Below are positions 1 to 8,601 of a stretch of 64,000 nt of DNA, piece by piece (the stretch's first letter is position 1; each line of letters starts with the position of its first letter). The notes under the pieces are model-generated. The model made no database searches, was not told the DNA's origin, and was given only the letters and a program-made list of their open reading frames with translations. Position numbers and translations under genes: made by a program. Source of the DNA: Streptomyces sp. NBC_00523 (GTDB taxonomy: Bacteria > Actinomycetota > Actinomycetes > Streptomycetales > Streptomycetaceae); contig NZ_CP107836.1 of the NCBI RefSeq assembly GCF_036346615.1, positions 4,836,001 through 4,900,000 on the forward strand. Reading direction: 5' to 3'.

Positions 1-120
1 GACCGGACCCCGGCCGGGGGCGGCGGCGTGACCGGGCGAAACCGGACCCCGCCCGGCGCGGCGGCCTCCCCGCGGCAGACCCCCGTACACCCGCCCCCGT
101 ACGCCCGTCACCCCCGGCAC

Positions 121-134
121 ATGACATCTGTCAT
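121..134. promoter_or_regulatory. Inverted repeat upstream of ABC/two-component operon
   Basis: The bases ATGACA-TC-TGTCAT form a perfect 6+6 inverted repeat, 60 bp before the ABC ATPase start. The operon ends with a NarL/LuxR-type response regulator, a family that often binds such dyads at its own transporter promoter, so autoregulation is a reasonable inference. No footprint can be seen here. Confidence 0.4.
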
Positions 135-193
135 CCCGGATCCACGACCGCTGGCCCTGCCGCGCGCACCCCCCGGTCCGCCAGGCTGGACGC

Positions 194-1129
194 ATGACAA
201 CGACAGCCACCGGAGCGACCGCGACGAGGACCGCGGTGGTCAGCTTCGACCAGGTCAGCAAGGTCTACGGGGACGTACGCGCCGTCGACGGGCTCACCCT
301 GGACCTGCATCCCGGCGAGACCGTGGCCCTCCTCGGCCCCAACGGCGCCGGCAAGTCCTCCACCCTCGACCTCCTCCTCGGCCTGCGCACCGCCGACTCC
401 GGCACGGTCGGCCTCTTCGGCACCACCCCGCAGGAGGCCATCAAGGCCGGCCGGGTCGGCGCCATGCTCCAGAGCGGCGGCCTGATGGAGGACGTCACCG
501 TCGAGGAACTGGTCCGGCTCGCCTGCGATTTGCACCCGCGCCCCCACCCGGTCGGCGAGGTGCTGGCCCGGGCGGGCATCGCGTCGATCGCCGGCCGGAT
601 GGTCAACAAGCTCTCCGGCGGCCAGGAGCAGCGCGTACGGTTCGCGCTCGCCACCGCCGGGGCCAACGACCTCATCGTCCTCGACGAGCCGACGACCGGC
701 ATGGACGTCACCGCCCGCCAGGCGTTCTGGGCCACCATGCGCGAGCAGGCCGAGCAGGGCCGTACCGTCCTGTTCGCCACGCACTACCTGGAAGAGGCCG
801 ACGCGATCGCCGACCGCGTCCTCGTCCTGCACAAGGGCCGCCTCCTCGCCGACGGCACCGCCGCCGAGATCAAGGCGAAGGCCGGGGCCCGCCGGATCTC
901 CTTCGAGCTGGAGGGCGCGATCGACCAGGCCGCCCTGCGCGCCCTGCCGTTCCTCGCCTCGCTCGACGTCAACGGCCGCCGGGTGCGCATCCAGTCCCAC
1001 AACGCCGACGCGACCGTTCACGCGGTCTACGGCCTCGGCCTCTACCCGCGCGAGCTCGAAGTCGCCGGACTGGGCCTGGAGCAGGCCTTCGTCGCCATCA
1101 CCGAGGCCGAGGAGGCCAAGACCTCATGA
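194..1129 (+). CDS. ABC transporter ATP-binding protein
   Basis: This is the 311-aa nucleotide-binding subunit of an ABC-2 type exporter. Walker A GPNGAGKS lies at residues 48-55, followed by the signature LSGGQ and Walker B plus D-loop region VLDEPTTGMD. A roughly 90-residue C-terminal extension is typical of drug/antibiotic exporter ATPases of the DrrA/CcmA type. The stop overlaps the permease start (ATGA at 1126), so the two subunits are translationally coupled, and a histidine kinase and response regulator follow in the same operon. The substrate is not evident; lipid, antibiotic or peptide export is possible by analogy with similar kinase-linked exporters. Confidence 0.92.
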   Translation: MTTTATGATATRTAVVSFDQVSKVYGDVRAVDGLTLDLHPGETVALLGPNGAGKSSTLDLLLGLRTADSGTVGLFGTTPQEAIKAGRVGAMLQSGGLMEDVTVEELVRLACDLHPRPHPVGEVLARAGIASIAGRMVNKLSGGQEQRVRFALATAGANDLIVLDEPTTGMDVTARQAFWATMREQAEQGRTVLFATHYLEEADAIADRVLVLHKGRLLADGTAAEIKAKAGARRISFELEGAIDQAALRALPFLASLDVNGRRVRIQSHNADATVHAVYGLGLYPRELEVAGLGLEQAFVAITEAEEAKTS

Positions 1130-1866
1130 ACACGCTGATCCGGCTCGAAGTCACCCGCACCCTGCGGAACAAGAAGTTCATGTTCTTCTCGGTCATCTAC
1201 CCGTCGGTGATCTACCTGCTGATCTCCGGCACCCAGAACGACACCGACAAGATCCCGCACACGGATCTGACCCTCCAGTCCTTCTTCATGGTCTCCATGG
1301 CCTCCTTCGGCGCGCTGACCGCCGTCCTCATGGGCAACAGCGAGCGCATCGCCAAGGAGCGCGAAAAGGGCTGGGTGCGCCAGCTGCGGCTGACCGCGCT
1401 GCCCGGCCGGGGTTACGTCCTGGCGAAGATCGCCAGCGCCGCCATGGTCACCCTGCCGTGCATCGTCGTGGTCTTCCTCGTCGCCGCCTCGGTCAAACAC
1501 GTCCGTTTCGACCTCTGGCAGTGGTTCGCGCTGACCGGCGTCATCTGGGCCGGCTCCCTGGTCTTCGCCGCGCTCGGCGTCGCCATCGGCTACATGGCCA
1601 GCGGGGACGCGGTCCGCCCGATCACGATGATCATCTACTTCGGCCTCTCCATCCTCGGCGGCCTCTGGATGCCCAGCGCGACCTTCCCGCAGTGGCTCCA
1701 GAACATCTCCGAGTGGCTTCCCACGCACGCGTACGCTGCTCTCGGCCAGGCCGTCGAAATGGGCGGCGCGCCCCACGCCAAGGACGTCGCCGTCCTCTGC
1801 GTCTACTTCCTGCTCTTCGCGGGCGGCGCGGCCTGGCTCTACCGGAAGGACACCTTGAAGGCGTGA
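1126..1866 (+). CDS. ABC-2 type transporter permease
   Basis: The 246-aa membrane subunit pairs with the preceding ATPase. About six hydrophobic segments are visible (near residues 18-36, 55-75, 105-127, 133-158, 166-184 and 222-240), with the cytosolic ERIAKEREKGW stretch between TM2 and TM3 that is usual for ABC-2 permeases of the daunorubicin-exporter type. The start ATG overlaps the ATPase stop by 4 nt. The final TGA overlaps the GTG of the sensor kinase, so the operon is tightly coupled. Substrate unknown. Confidence 0.9.
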   Translation: MNTLIRLEVTRTLRNKKFMFFSVIYPSVIYLLISGTQNDTDKIPHTDLTLQSFFMVSMASFGALTAVLMGNSERIAKEREKGWVRQLRLTALPGRGYVLAKIASAAMVTLPCIVVVFLVAASVKHVRFDLWQWFALTGVIWAGSLVFAALGVAIGYMASGDAVRPITMIIYFGLSILGGLWMPSATFPQWLQNISEWLPTHAYAALGQAVEMGGAPHAKDVAVLCVYFLLFAGGAAWLYRKDTLKA

Positions 1867-3041
1867 ACGACGACGAGATGTCGGTGGGGCTCGGGCGGCC
1901 GCCCGCGACCGCCCGGCAGGCCGGGATCAAGCTGCTGTGGATCGGGATCTGGCTCGCCTTCATGAGCGCGCCGGTCAAGGACCTCGCCGAAGGCAACCAC
2001 ACCCCGTGGGCGACCGCGCTCGGCGTCCTCGGGCTGCTGGTCTTCGTCGGCGCCTACCTGGTCCTGGTGTTCCGGCACACGTCGAAGGCGCTCGACCCCT
2101 TCCGGGTGCGGGCGTCGCTCGCCTTCCTCGGCGCGGTCGCGGTGCTGATGTCGCTGACGTTCGGCACGCCGTGGCTGGTCCTCTTCGTGTACGTGTCGGT
2201 CTCCGTCGGGGCCACGCTGCCGCTGCGGACCGCGCGCTGGCTGATCCCCGTCGTCACCGCCGTCCTCGTGGGTGTCGGGTCAACCCTGGAGGACGCGCGC
2301 GAGATCATCACCGCCCTGGTCTTCCCGGCCCTGCTGGGCGGGTTCGCGATGACGGGCGTACGGCAGCTGGTCCGCACCACGATCGAGCTGCGCCAGGCCC
2401 GGGCCACCGTCGCGCAGCTCGCCGCCAACGAGGAGCGGCTGCGCCTCGCCCGCGACCTGCACGACCTGCTCGGCCACTCCCTCTCGCTGATCACCCTCAA
2501 GAGCGAGCTGGCCGGCCGGATGCTCCCCGACCGGCCCGAGCTGGCGGCCGCCCAGGTCGCGGACATCGAACAGGTCAGCCGCCAGGCACTGGTGGACGTA
2601 CGCAGTGCCGTCACCGGATACCGCCGGCCGACCCTGCCCGGCGAACTGGCCGGGGCCCGCACCGCGCTGGCCGCCGCCGGAGTCGACGCCGACGTCCCGG
2701 CCGACGTGCCCGACGGGCTGCCCGAGAAGGCGGAGGAGGTGCTCGCCTGGGGGCTGCGGGAGGCGGTCACCAATGTCGTACGCCACAGCGGTGCGCGCCG
2801 CTGCACGGTGACCCTGACGCCCCGCCAGACGCTGGACGGCCGGGTGCTCGAACTCACCGTCGCCGACGACGGCCGGGGCGCCGCCGGAACCGCGCCCGGC
2901 AACGGCCTCACCGGCCTCACCGAACGGCTGGCCTCGGTGGACGGCACCCTCATCACCCGGGCCACCCACCCCCGTTCGGGCAAAGGCTTCACCATGGTCC
3001 TCAGCGTTCCGTTCGAATCCGGCCTAGGATCCGCGGAATGA
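1863..3041 (+). CDS. Sensor histidine kinase, DesK/NarX-type
   Basis: A 392-aa membrane sensor kinase. The N-terminal half carries five to six hydrophobic segments with little extracytoplasmic sequence, like B. subtilis DesK. A HisKA_3 dimerisation domain follows, with the phospho-acceptor in ARDLHDLLGHS (His about 200), and then a GHKL ATPase domain with an N-box (AVTNVVRHSG) and DDGRG. GTG 1863 overlaps the permease stop; ATG 1878 is an alternative start. Its stop overlaps the regulator start (ATGA at 3038). It probably senses membrane state or the substrate of the coupled exporter; that is inference. Confidence 0.9.
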   Translation: MNDDEMSVGLGRPPATARQAGIKLLWIGIWLAFMSAPVKDLAEGNHTPWATALGVLGLLVFVGAYLVLVFRHTSKALDPFRVRASLAFLGAVAVLMSLTFGTPWLVLFVYVSVSVGATLPLRTARWLIPVVTAVLVGVGSTLEDAREIITALVFPALLGGFAMTGVRQLVRTTIELRQARATVAQLAANEERLRLARDLHDLLGHSLSLITLKSELAGRMLPDRPELAAAQVADIEQVSRQALVDVRSAVTGYRRPTLPGELAGARTALAAAGVDADVPADVPDGLPEKAEEVLAWGLREAVTNVVRHSGARRCTVTLTPRQTLDGRVLELTVADDGRGAAGTAPGNGLTGLTERLASVDGTLITRATHPRSGKGFTMVLSVPFESGLGSAE

Positions 3042-3649
3042 GCATGATCAGACTTCTCCTCGCGGAGGACCAGTCCATGGTGCGCGAGGCCCTGGCGGCG
3101 CTCCTCGGCCTGGAACCGGACATCGAGGTGGTCGCCCAGGTCGCCCGCGGCGACGAGGTCCTGGCGGCGGCCCGGGAGCACTCCGTCGACGTGGCCCTCC
3201 TGGACATCGAGATGCCCGGCATGACCGGGATCGAGGCGACGGCCCGGCTCCGCGAGACACTGCCGGACGTGAAGGTCGTGGTCGTCACGACGTTCGGCCG
3301 GCCCGGCTATCTGCGCCGCGCCATGGAATCGGGCGCCGACGCCTTCCTGGTCAAGGACGCCCCCGCGTCCCAGCTCGCGGAAGCGGTACGCAAGGTGCTC
3401 GCCGGCGAACGCGTCATCGACCCCGGCCTCGCGGCCGCCGCCCTCGCCGACGGCGCGAACCCGCTGACCGACCGCGAACGCGAGGTCCTGCGCACCGCCG
3501 CGGACGGCGCGACCAACGCGGAGATCGCCGCCTCCCTCCACCTCTCCCAGGGCACCGTCCGCAACTACCTCTCCATGGCGATCCAGAAACTGGCCGCCCG
3601 CAACCGCGCCGAGGCGGTCCGCCTGGCACGGGAGAAGGGCTGGCTGTAG
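3038..3649 (+). CDS. NarL/LuxR-family response regulator
   Basis: A 203-aa regulator, cognate partner of the kinase just upstream. The receiver domain occupies residues 1-120, with acidic residues E10/D11, phospho-acceptor D56 (VALLDIEMPG) and a conserved Lys in FLVKDA. The C-terminal LuxR-type helix-turn-helix begins LTDREREVL and has its recognition region around SQGTVRNYLS. It is the last gene of the four-gene operon and is followed by a hairpin. It likely controls the operon promoter, where a 14-bp dyad is present at 121-134. Confidence 0.92.
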   Translation: MSMIRLLLAEDQSMVREALAALLGLEPDIEVVAQVARGDEVLAAAREHSVDVALLDIEMPGMTGIEATARLRETLPDVKVVVVTTFGRPGYLRRAMESGADAFLVKDAPASQLAEAVRKVLAGERVIDPGLAAAALADGANPLTDREREVLRTAADGATNAEIAASLHLSQGTVRNYLSMAIQKLAARNRAEAVRLAREKGWL

Positions 3650-3672
3650 GCGCCGTTCCGGGCGACGGCGCC
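3649..3672. terminator. Bidirectional hairpin between convergent operons
   Basis: GGCGCCGT (3649-3656) pairs with ACGGCGCC (3665-3672) across an 8-nt loop. It lies between two convergent response-regulator genes and can serve both strands. Confidence 0.5.
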
Positions 3673-3689
3673 CGCCGCCGCGGCCTGCG

Positions 3690-4370
3690 TCACCGCCCCG
3701 GGGCCACCAGCCCCGCCTCGTACGCGATGATGACCAGCTGCACCCGGTCCCGCGCCCCGAGCTTGGCGAGCAGGCGGGTGAGATACGTCTTCGCCGTGGC
3801 GACGCTGATGACCAGGCGCTCGGCGATCTCCGCGTTCGAGAGCCCGCAGCCGACCAGCACCAGCACCTCCCGCTCCCGGTCGGTGATCGCGGTCAGCGGT
3901 GCCGGGGCCGGTGCGGAGGGCGAGGGCCGGGCCGCGAACTCCTTGATCAGCCGCCGGGTGACGCTCGGCGCGATCAGGGCGTCGCCGGACGCCACCACCC
4001 GGACCGCCGCCAGGATGTCGTCCAGCGCCATGTCCTTGACCAGGAACCCGGCCGCCCCGGCGCGCAGCGCCCCGTACACGTAATCGTCGTCGTCAAAGGT
4101 CGTCAGGACCACGACATGGGCCTCGCCGCCCTGTGCGGTGATGCGCTCGGTGGCCTCGATGCCGTCCATACCGGGCATCCGGATGTCCATCACCACGACA
4201 TCGGGCGCCAGCCGCGCGGCCAGCCGGACCGCCTCCTCGCCCGTCCCCGCCTCGCCGACCACATCGATGTCCGGGGTGTCCGCCATGACCATGCGCAGCG
4301 CGGCCCGCACCAGCGGCTGATCGTCCGCGAGCAGTACCCGGATGACGGAGGCCGCCCCGGTCTCGCTCAT
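3690..4370 (-). CDS. NarL/LuxR-family response regulator
   Basis: A 226-aa two-component regulator. Receiver acidic pair D16/D17, phospho-acceptor D62 (VVVMDIRMPG) and a FLVKDM lysine are present. The C-terminal LuxR HTH runs from ITDREREVLVL to TAKTYLTRLL. The start is ATG 4370, which overlaps the stop of the upstream kinase gene (TGA at 4367-4369), so kinase and regulator are coupled. It is a paralogue of the regulator at 3038 but more like the common Streptomyces regulators paired with HisKA_3 kinases. Targets unknown; the divergent ABC exporter at 5778 is the obvious candidate. Confidence 0.92.
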   Translation of the reverse strand: MSETGAASVIRVLLADDQPLVRAALRMVMADTPDIDVVGEAGTGEEAVRLAARLAPDVVVMDIRMPGMDGIEATERITAQGGEAHVVVLTTFDDDDYVYGALRAGAAGFLVKDMALDDILAAVRVVASGDALIAPSVTRRLIKEFAARPSPSAPAPAPLTAITDREREVLVLVGCGLSNAEIAERLVISVATAKTYLTRLLAKLGARDRVQLVIIAYEAGLVAPGR

Positions 4371-5644
4371 ATCGTCGCCTCCCGGAGGGGTTCTGGCCCA
4401 AGCTCCGGCGGCCCGGGTATCGCCTCCCGCACCGGCTCGTGCACCGGCACCGGCAGCCGTGCCGTGACCCGGAACCCCCCGCCGGGCGCGGGCGTGGCCG
4501 CGAACTCGCCGTGCAGCAGGGCCACCCGCTCCCGCATGCCGACGAGGCCGAACCCAGGAGACGTACCCCGGCCGGTGCCCCGCCCCCGGTCCGTGATCTC
4601 GACGGTCAGCTCCTCCTCGCCGTACTCGACGCGGACCCGGCAGGCGTCGGTCTCCGCATGGCGCACCACGTTGGTCACCGACTCCTGGACGATCCGGAAC
4701 GCCGACAGCTCCAACTCCGGCGGCAGCGGACGCCGTTCCCCCCGGCAGTCCACCGCGACCCGGACCCCGGCGGCGGTCGTGGCCCGGGCGAGCCGGTCGA
4801 TGTCGGCGAGGCCCTCGGCGGGGCGCAGTGGCGCGTCCTCGCGGCCCGCCGTGTCCTGGCCGGGCCCGGTCTCCCGGAGCGCGCCCAGCATCCGGCGCAG
4901 CCCCGCCAGCGTCTCCCGGCCCGCCGCCTCCACCGCGCTCATGGCCTCCCGGGCGGCGTCCGGCTGGGTGTGCACCACCCTGGCCGCGGCGCCCGCCTGG
5001 AGGGCGATGATGCCGACGCTGTGGGCCACCACATCGTGCATCTCGCGGGCGATGCGCAGCCGTTCGGCGACGAGCGCCCGGTCCGTGGCCCGGGCCGTCA
5101 GGTCCGCGTCGTGCCTGCGGCTCTCGTACACGAAGCGGCCCATCAGCCACGCGACGACCGCCACCAGGGCGACGGCCAGCTCCGCCGACGTACCGGCGGG
5201 CCACCCGGAGAGCACCCGGCCGCCGACGAACGCGACCAGGACGGTCACCGACATGACGAGGGCGAGGACACCCGTGCGCAAGGGGCGGGCGGCGGCCGTG
5301 AAGTACAGGGCGACATCGACGGCCAGGAACTGGGCCAGGGGGATCTCCGCCACCCCGAGCGGCATCGTGGCGAGCGCGGACGCGGCGAGCAGCACCGCCA
5401 TGGCGCCCAGCGGCCGCCGGGTGAGCCACCGGCAGCCGGCCACGAGCAGCGCGGTGGACAGCAGATGGGTCAGCAGACCGTCCCAGCGGTAGAAGAGGAC
5501 CCCGGGCAGGATCGACGCCTGCCGCTCGCCGGGCAGCCGGACCCGCATGAGGAGGGTGAGCACCATGCCCGCGCACCAGGCGGCCGCCACCCACGCGCCG
5601 GGTGGGACGCGCCTGAGCAGGGGCAGGACCGGTGAGCTGGACAT
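4367..5644 (-). CDS. Sensor histidine kinase (HisKA_3)
   Basis: A 425-aa membrane kinase. The N-terminal region has about five to six hydrophobic segments (residues 15-180), followed by the dimerisation helix with REMHDVVAHSVG containing the phospho-acceptor His, and a GHKL ATPase domain with N-box SVTNVVRHAE and DRGRGTG. ATG 5644 is divergent from the ABC exporter starting at 5778, leaving a 133-bp shared promoter region. It phosphorylates the co-transcribed NarL-type regulator by family rule; signal unknown. Confidence 0.9.
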   Translation of the reverse strand: MSSSPVLPLLRRVPPGAWVAAAWCAGMVLTLLMRVRLPGERQASILPGVLFYRWDGLLTHLLSTALLVAGCRWLTRRPLGAMAVLLAASALATMPLGVAEIPLAQFLAVDVALYFTAAARPLRTGVLALVMSVTVLVAFVGGRVLSGWPAGTSAELAVALVAVVAWLMGRFVYESRRHDADLTARATDRALVAERLRIAREMHDVVAHSVGIIALQAGAAARVVHTQPDAAREAMSAVEAAGRETLAGLRRMLGALRETGPGQDTAGREDAPLRPAEGLADIDRLARATTAAGVRVAVDCRGERRPLPPELELSAFRIVQESVTNVVRHAETDACRVRVEYGEEELTVEITDRGRGTGRGTSPGFGLVGMRERVALLHGEFAATPAPGGGFRVTARLPVPVHEPVREAIPGPPELGPEPLREATI

Positions 5645-5777
5645 GTGCCGAGCGTAACCAGCGCCGAACCCCCGCACATCGGCCCACGGTTGTACACCCA
5701 CGGGTGCAGACCGGCGTGTCCGGATGTCAGCGACGGCCCGACGACACCGGCCGGTCCCGGCCCGCAGGGTGGGGCCC

Positions 5778-6686
5778 GTGATCGAAGTCAACGGACTGAC
5801 CAAGCGATACGGCGGCGCCACCGCCGTGGACGACCTGACCTTCACCGTCCGGCCGGGCGAGGTGACCGGCTTCCTCGGGCCCAACGGGGCCGGGAAGACC
5901 ACCACGCTGCGGATGCTCCTCGGCCTGGTCGAGCCGACCGCCGGAACGGCCACCGTCCGGGGCCGCCCCTTCCGCGACCACCCGCGCGGACTGCGCCACG
6001 TCGGCGCCCTCCTCGACGCGGGCGACGTCCACGGCGGCCGCACCGCCCGCGCCCATCTCGCCGTGCTGGCCCGGAGCAACGGCATCCCGCGCGCCCGGGT
6101 CGACGGGATCCTCGAAGAGGTGGGCCTCGCGGCAGCGGCCCGCCGCCGCGTCGGCGGCTTCTCGCTCGGGATGCGCCAGCGCCTCGGCATCGCCACGGCC
6201 CTGCTCGGAGACCCGCCCGTTCTGCTCTTCGACGAACCCCTCAACGGCCTCGACCCGGAAGGTGTGCTGTGGGTGCGCGGGCTCTTCCGCCGGCTCGCAG
6301 CCGAAGGCCGTACCGTCTTCGTCTCCAGCCACCTGATGACCGAGATGGAGCACACCGCCGACCGGCTCGTCGTCATCGGGCGGGGCACGCTCATCGCCGC
6401 CGAGAGCCTGAGCGCGTTCGCCGCCCGCTCCACCCGGCTCGGCGTCACCGTACGCACTCCGGACGCGGCGGACCTGACGCCGCTGCTCACCGCCGAGGGC
6501 GCCTCGGTGTCCGGGGACGGCGACCGGCTCACGGTGACCGGACTCCCCGCCGAGCGCGTCGGCGAACTCGCCCTGCGCCACCGGGTCCTGCTCCACGAGC
6601 TGACCCCCCTCGGCGCCTCGCTGGAGGAGGCGTTCATGGAACTCACCGCGGACAGCGTCCAGTACCCGGCAGGAGACCCCCGATGA
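5778..6686 (+). CDS. ABC transporter ATP-binding protein
   Basis: A 302-aa ABC ATPase with Walker A GPNGAGKTT, an FSLGMRQR signature (bacitracin/lantibiotic exporter style, SLG instead of SGG) and Walker B LLFDEPLNGLDPEG. I chose GTG 5778 because the protein then begins directly at the canonical IEVNGLTKRYGG beta strand; ATG 5724 would add 18 residues. The stop overlaps the permease start by 4 nt. Proteins of this subtype often mediate self-resistance or export of membrane-active compounds. The gene is divergent from a kinase/regulator pair that may control it. Confidence 0.9.
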   Translation: MIEVNGLTKRYGGATAVDDLTFTVRPGEVTGFLGPNGAGKTTTLRMLLGLVEPTAGTATVRGRPFRDHPRGLRHVGALLDAGDVHGGRTARAHLAVLARSNGIPRARVDGILEEVGLAAAARRRVGGFSLGMRQRLGIATALLGDPPVLLFDEPLNGLDPEGVLWVRGLFRRLAAEGRTVFVSSHLMTEMEHTADRLVVIGRGTLIAAESLSAFAARSTRLGVTVRTPDAADLTPLLTAEGASVSGDGDRLTVTGLPAERVGELALRHRVLLHELTPLGASLEEAFMELTADSVQYPAGDPR

Positions 6687-7531
6687 CCACGGCGACCGCC
6701 ACCCCCGTCACGCGCGCCGGGACACGCGCGCGCTTCACCGACCTGATCGCCGCCGAGTGGCTGAAGACATGGTCGCTGCGCTCGACACCCTGGCTGTACG
6801 CGCTCGGGGCGTCGGCCGTCGTCGCGTTCAACGCCGGTACGGCCTACGACCACTACAAGTACTGGTACCAGTACGACAAGGGCAGCCAGGAGTTCTTCGT
6901 CAGCCACCGGCTGGCGCTGGTCGACGCCTTCACCGACAACTCCGCCCTGGTGCTGGTCCTGGCGCTGGCCGCGATCGGCGCCGTGTCGGTCACCGGCGAG
7001 TACGGGACCGGGCTCATCCGCACGACGTTCACCGCCGTACCCGCCCGGCGCTCGGTGATGGCCGCCAAGGTCCTCGTGCTCGCCGCCGTCACCACGGTCT
7101 TCGGCGTGCTCGTCGCCGCCGCCTCCTTCGCCTCGACCCGGGCGATCCTGTCCGGACGCGGCGCCTCCGTGGCCCTCGGCGACCCCGGAACGCTGCAGGT
7201 CCTCGCCGCCTCCGCGCTGCTCGCCCCGGTGGCCGCGCTCGCGGGGCTCGCGCTCGGCACGGTGATCCGGCACACGGGGACGTCGATCGTGGCGTGCGTG
7301 GTGGTGCTGCTCCTGCTCCCCATGATCCTCAGCGACCGACGCCACCTGACGGCGGTGCTCCGGCACACCCTGCCGTTCAGCGCCTGGGACCGGCTGGCGG
7401 GCGGCGCCCTTCCGCAGCCCCCGGCCGCGTTGTACCCGTGGTCGGAGGCGGGCGCCTGGACCGTCTACGCCCTGTGGGCACTGGTCGCGGGGGCCGTGGC
7501 GGTGTGCGCGGTGCACCGCCGCGACCAGTGA
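6683..7531 (+). CDS. ABC transporter permease
   Basis: A 282-aa permease with a long hydrophilic N-terminus, then about six TM segments. It includes the EYGTGLIRTTFTAVP motif region that is characteristic of Streptomyces ABC-2 permeases partnered with SLG-type ATPases. It is coupled to the preceding ATPase through an ATGA overlap. The large extracytoplasmic loop between TM1 and TM2 contains an aromatic YDHYKYWYQYDKG stretch. Substrate unknown. Confidence 0.88.
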   Translation: MTTATATPVTRAGTRARFTDLIAAEWLKTWSLRSTPWLYALGASAVVAFNAGTAYDHYKYWYQYDKGSQEFFVSHRLALVDAFTDNSALVLVLALAAIGAVSVTGEYGTGLIRTTFTAVPARRSVMAAKVLVLAAVTTVFGVLVAAASFASTRAILSGRGASVALGDPGTLQVLAASALLAPVAALAGLALGTVIRHTGTSIVACVVVLLLLPMILSDRRHLTAVLRHTLPFSAWDRLAGGALPQPPAALYPWSEAGAWTVYALWALVAGAVAVCAVHRRDQ

Positions 7532-7549
7532 GCGCGGTGGGGTGACGCG

Positions 7550-8479
7550 TTACGCGCCCGGCGTGCCGAAGTAGTGCCCCTGGTCCAGGTCCTCGATGAG
7601 CCCGGGCCCGGCCGGCTTCCAGCCGAAGCGTTCGCGGGTCAGGGCGCTGGAGGCGGGCGAGTCGAGGCTCACCATCCCGGCCAGCCAGCCGAAGTGGCCG
7701 GGCGCGTCCTCGGGGGTGACGGAGGCCGTGGGGACGCCGAGGTGGCGGCCGATGGTCTCGGCGACGGACCGCAGCACGACGCCCTCCTCGGCCGCCGCGT
7801 GCAGCGTGGTGCCGGCGGGGGCCTGCTCCAGGGCCAGCCGGAACAGGTGCGCGGCGTCCTCGCGGTGGGCGGCCGGCCAGCGCTGGGAGCCGTCGCCGAC
7901 GTGGCCGGAGACGCCCTTGGTGCGGGCGGTGGCGACGAGCGAGGCCACGAAGCCCTGGTCCCCGTCGCCGTGGACCGTCGGGGGCAGCCGGACGACGGAC
8001 GAGCGGACGTCGCGGGAGGCGAGGGCGATCGTCGCCCGCGCGTTGTCCTGGCGTCCGCCCGGGCCGCCGGACGGCGCGTCCGGGTCGGCGCTCTGCCCGT
8101 CCTCCTCGGTCGCGACCCGGCCGGGGGCCAGCCCGAGGAGCCCGGAGGCGATGACGAAGGGCTTGCCGGACCCGGCGAGCGCGTCCCCGAAGGCGTCGAT
8201 CGCCTTCCGGTCCGCCTCGGTGGCGCCCTGGAAGTCCCCGGAGAACGCGATGTCGTGCTTGAACGCGAGGTGGAGCACCCCGTCCGCGTCGGCGGCGGCC
8301 TCGCGCAGCACGTCCAGGTCGTCCAGCGATCCGCGGAGCACCCCGGCCCCGGCGGCGGCCAGCGCTTCGGCCGAGGCGTCCGAACGGGCGAGCCCGACAA
8401 CCTGGTGACCTGCCCCGATGAGTTCGGGGACGACGGCGGAACCGATCCAGCCGGACGCGCCGGTGATGAATACACGCAT
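7550..8479 (-). CDS. SDR-family oxidoreductase (extended, NAD(P)-binding)
   Basis: A 309-aa extended short-chain dehydrogenase/epimerase-like protein. The N-terminus MRVFITGASGWIGSAV carries the GxxGxxG Rossmann motif. The downstream pattern (LHLAFKHD, FVIASGLLG) matches the atypical SDRs often adjacent to TetR regulators, which lack a clear YxxxK. It is convergent with the ABC permease and divergent from the TetR gene at 8602, with two operator-like repeats between them. The substrate is unknown; it is probably a stress- or xenobiotic-inducible reductase. Confidence 0.85.
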   Translation of the reverse strand: MRVFITGASGWIGSAVVPELIGAGHQVVGLARSDASAEALAAAGAGVLRGSLDDLDVLREAAADADGVLHLAFKHDIAFSGDFQGATEADRKAIDAFGDALAGSGKPFVIASGLLGLAPGRVATEEDGQSADPDAPSGGPGGRQDNARATIALASRDVRSSVVRLPPTVHGDGDQGFVASLVATARTKGVSGHVGDGSQRWPAAHREDAAHLFRLALEQAPAGTTLHAAAEEGVVLRSVAETIGRHLGVPTASVTPEDAPGHFGWLAGMVSLDSPASSALTRERFGWKPAGPGLIEDLDQGHYFGTPGA

Positions 8480-8537
8480 GAGGAAACCTCCTGGAACAGG
8501 CTGACGATCCGGGCGGCGGGAGTGCTGCCGGACCCCC

Positions 8538-8586
8538 GATGTCAGCGACTGCCATCAGCCTACTCCTGATGTCAGTGACTGTCATC
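8538..8586. promoter_or_regulatory. Two TetR operator-like repeats
   Basis: Two 19-bp copies lie 30 bp apart, at 8538-8556 and 8568-8586. The second contains ATGTCAGTGACTGTCAT, a palindrome around a central G with one mismatched pair; the first differs at two bases. They sit between the divergent SDR and TetR genes, and the second abuts the TetR -10, so they are very probably the TetR binding sites. Confidence 0.7.
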
Positions 8587-8589
8587 CAA

Positions 8590-8601
8590 TAGACTCGCCG
8601 T
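8590..8601 (+). promoter_or_regulatory. Leaderless promoter -10 of TetR gene
   Basis: TAGACT at 8590-8595 is followed by 6 nt and then the ATG, the spacing expected if transcription starts at the start codon. Confidence 0.5.

Noticed and set aside
28..1866. 612-codon ORF covering two different frames of the ABC operon
   Set aside because: Only its last part (from 1126) encodes the permease. The first part is an Arg/Pro-rich out-of-frame reading of the ATPase gene.
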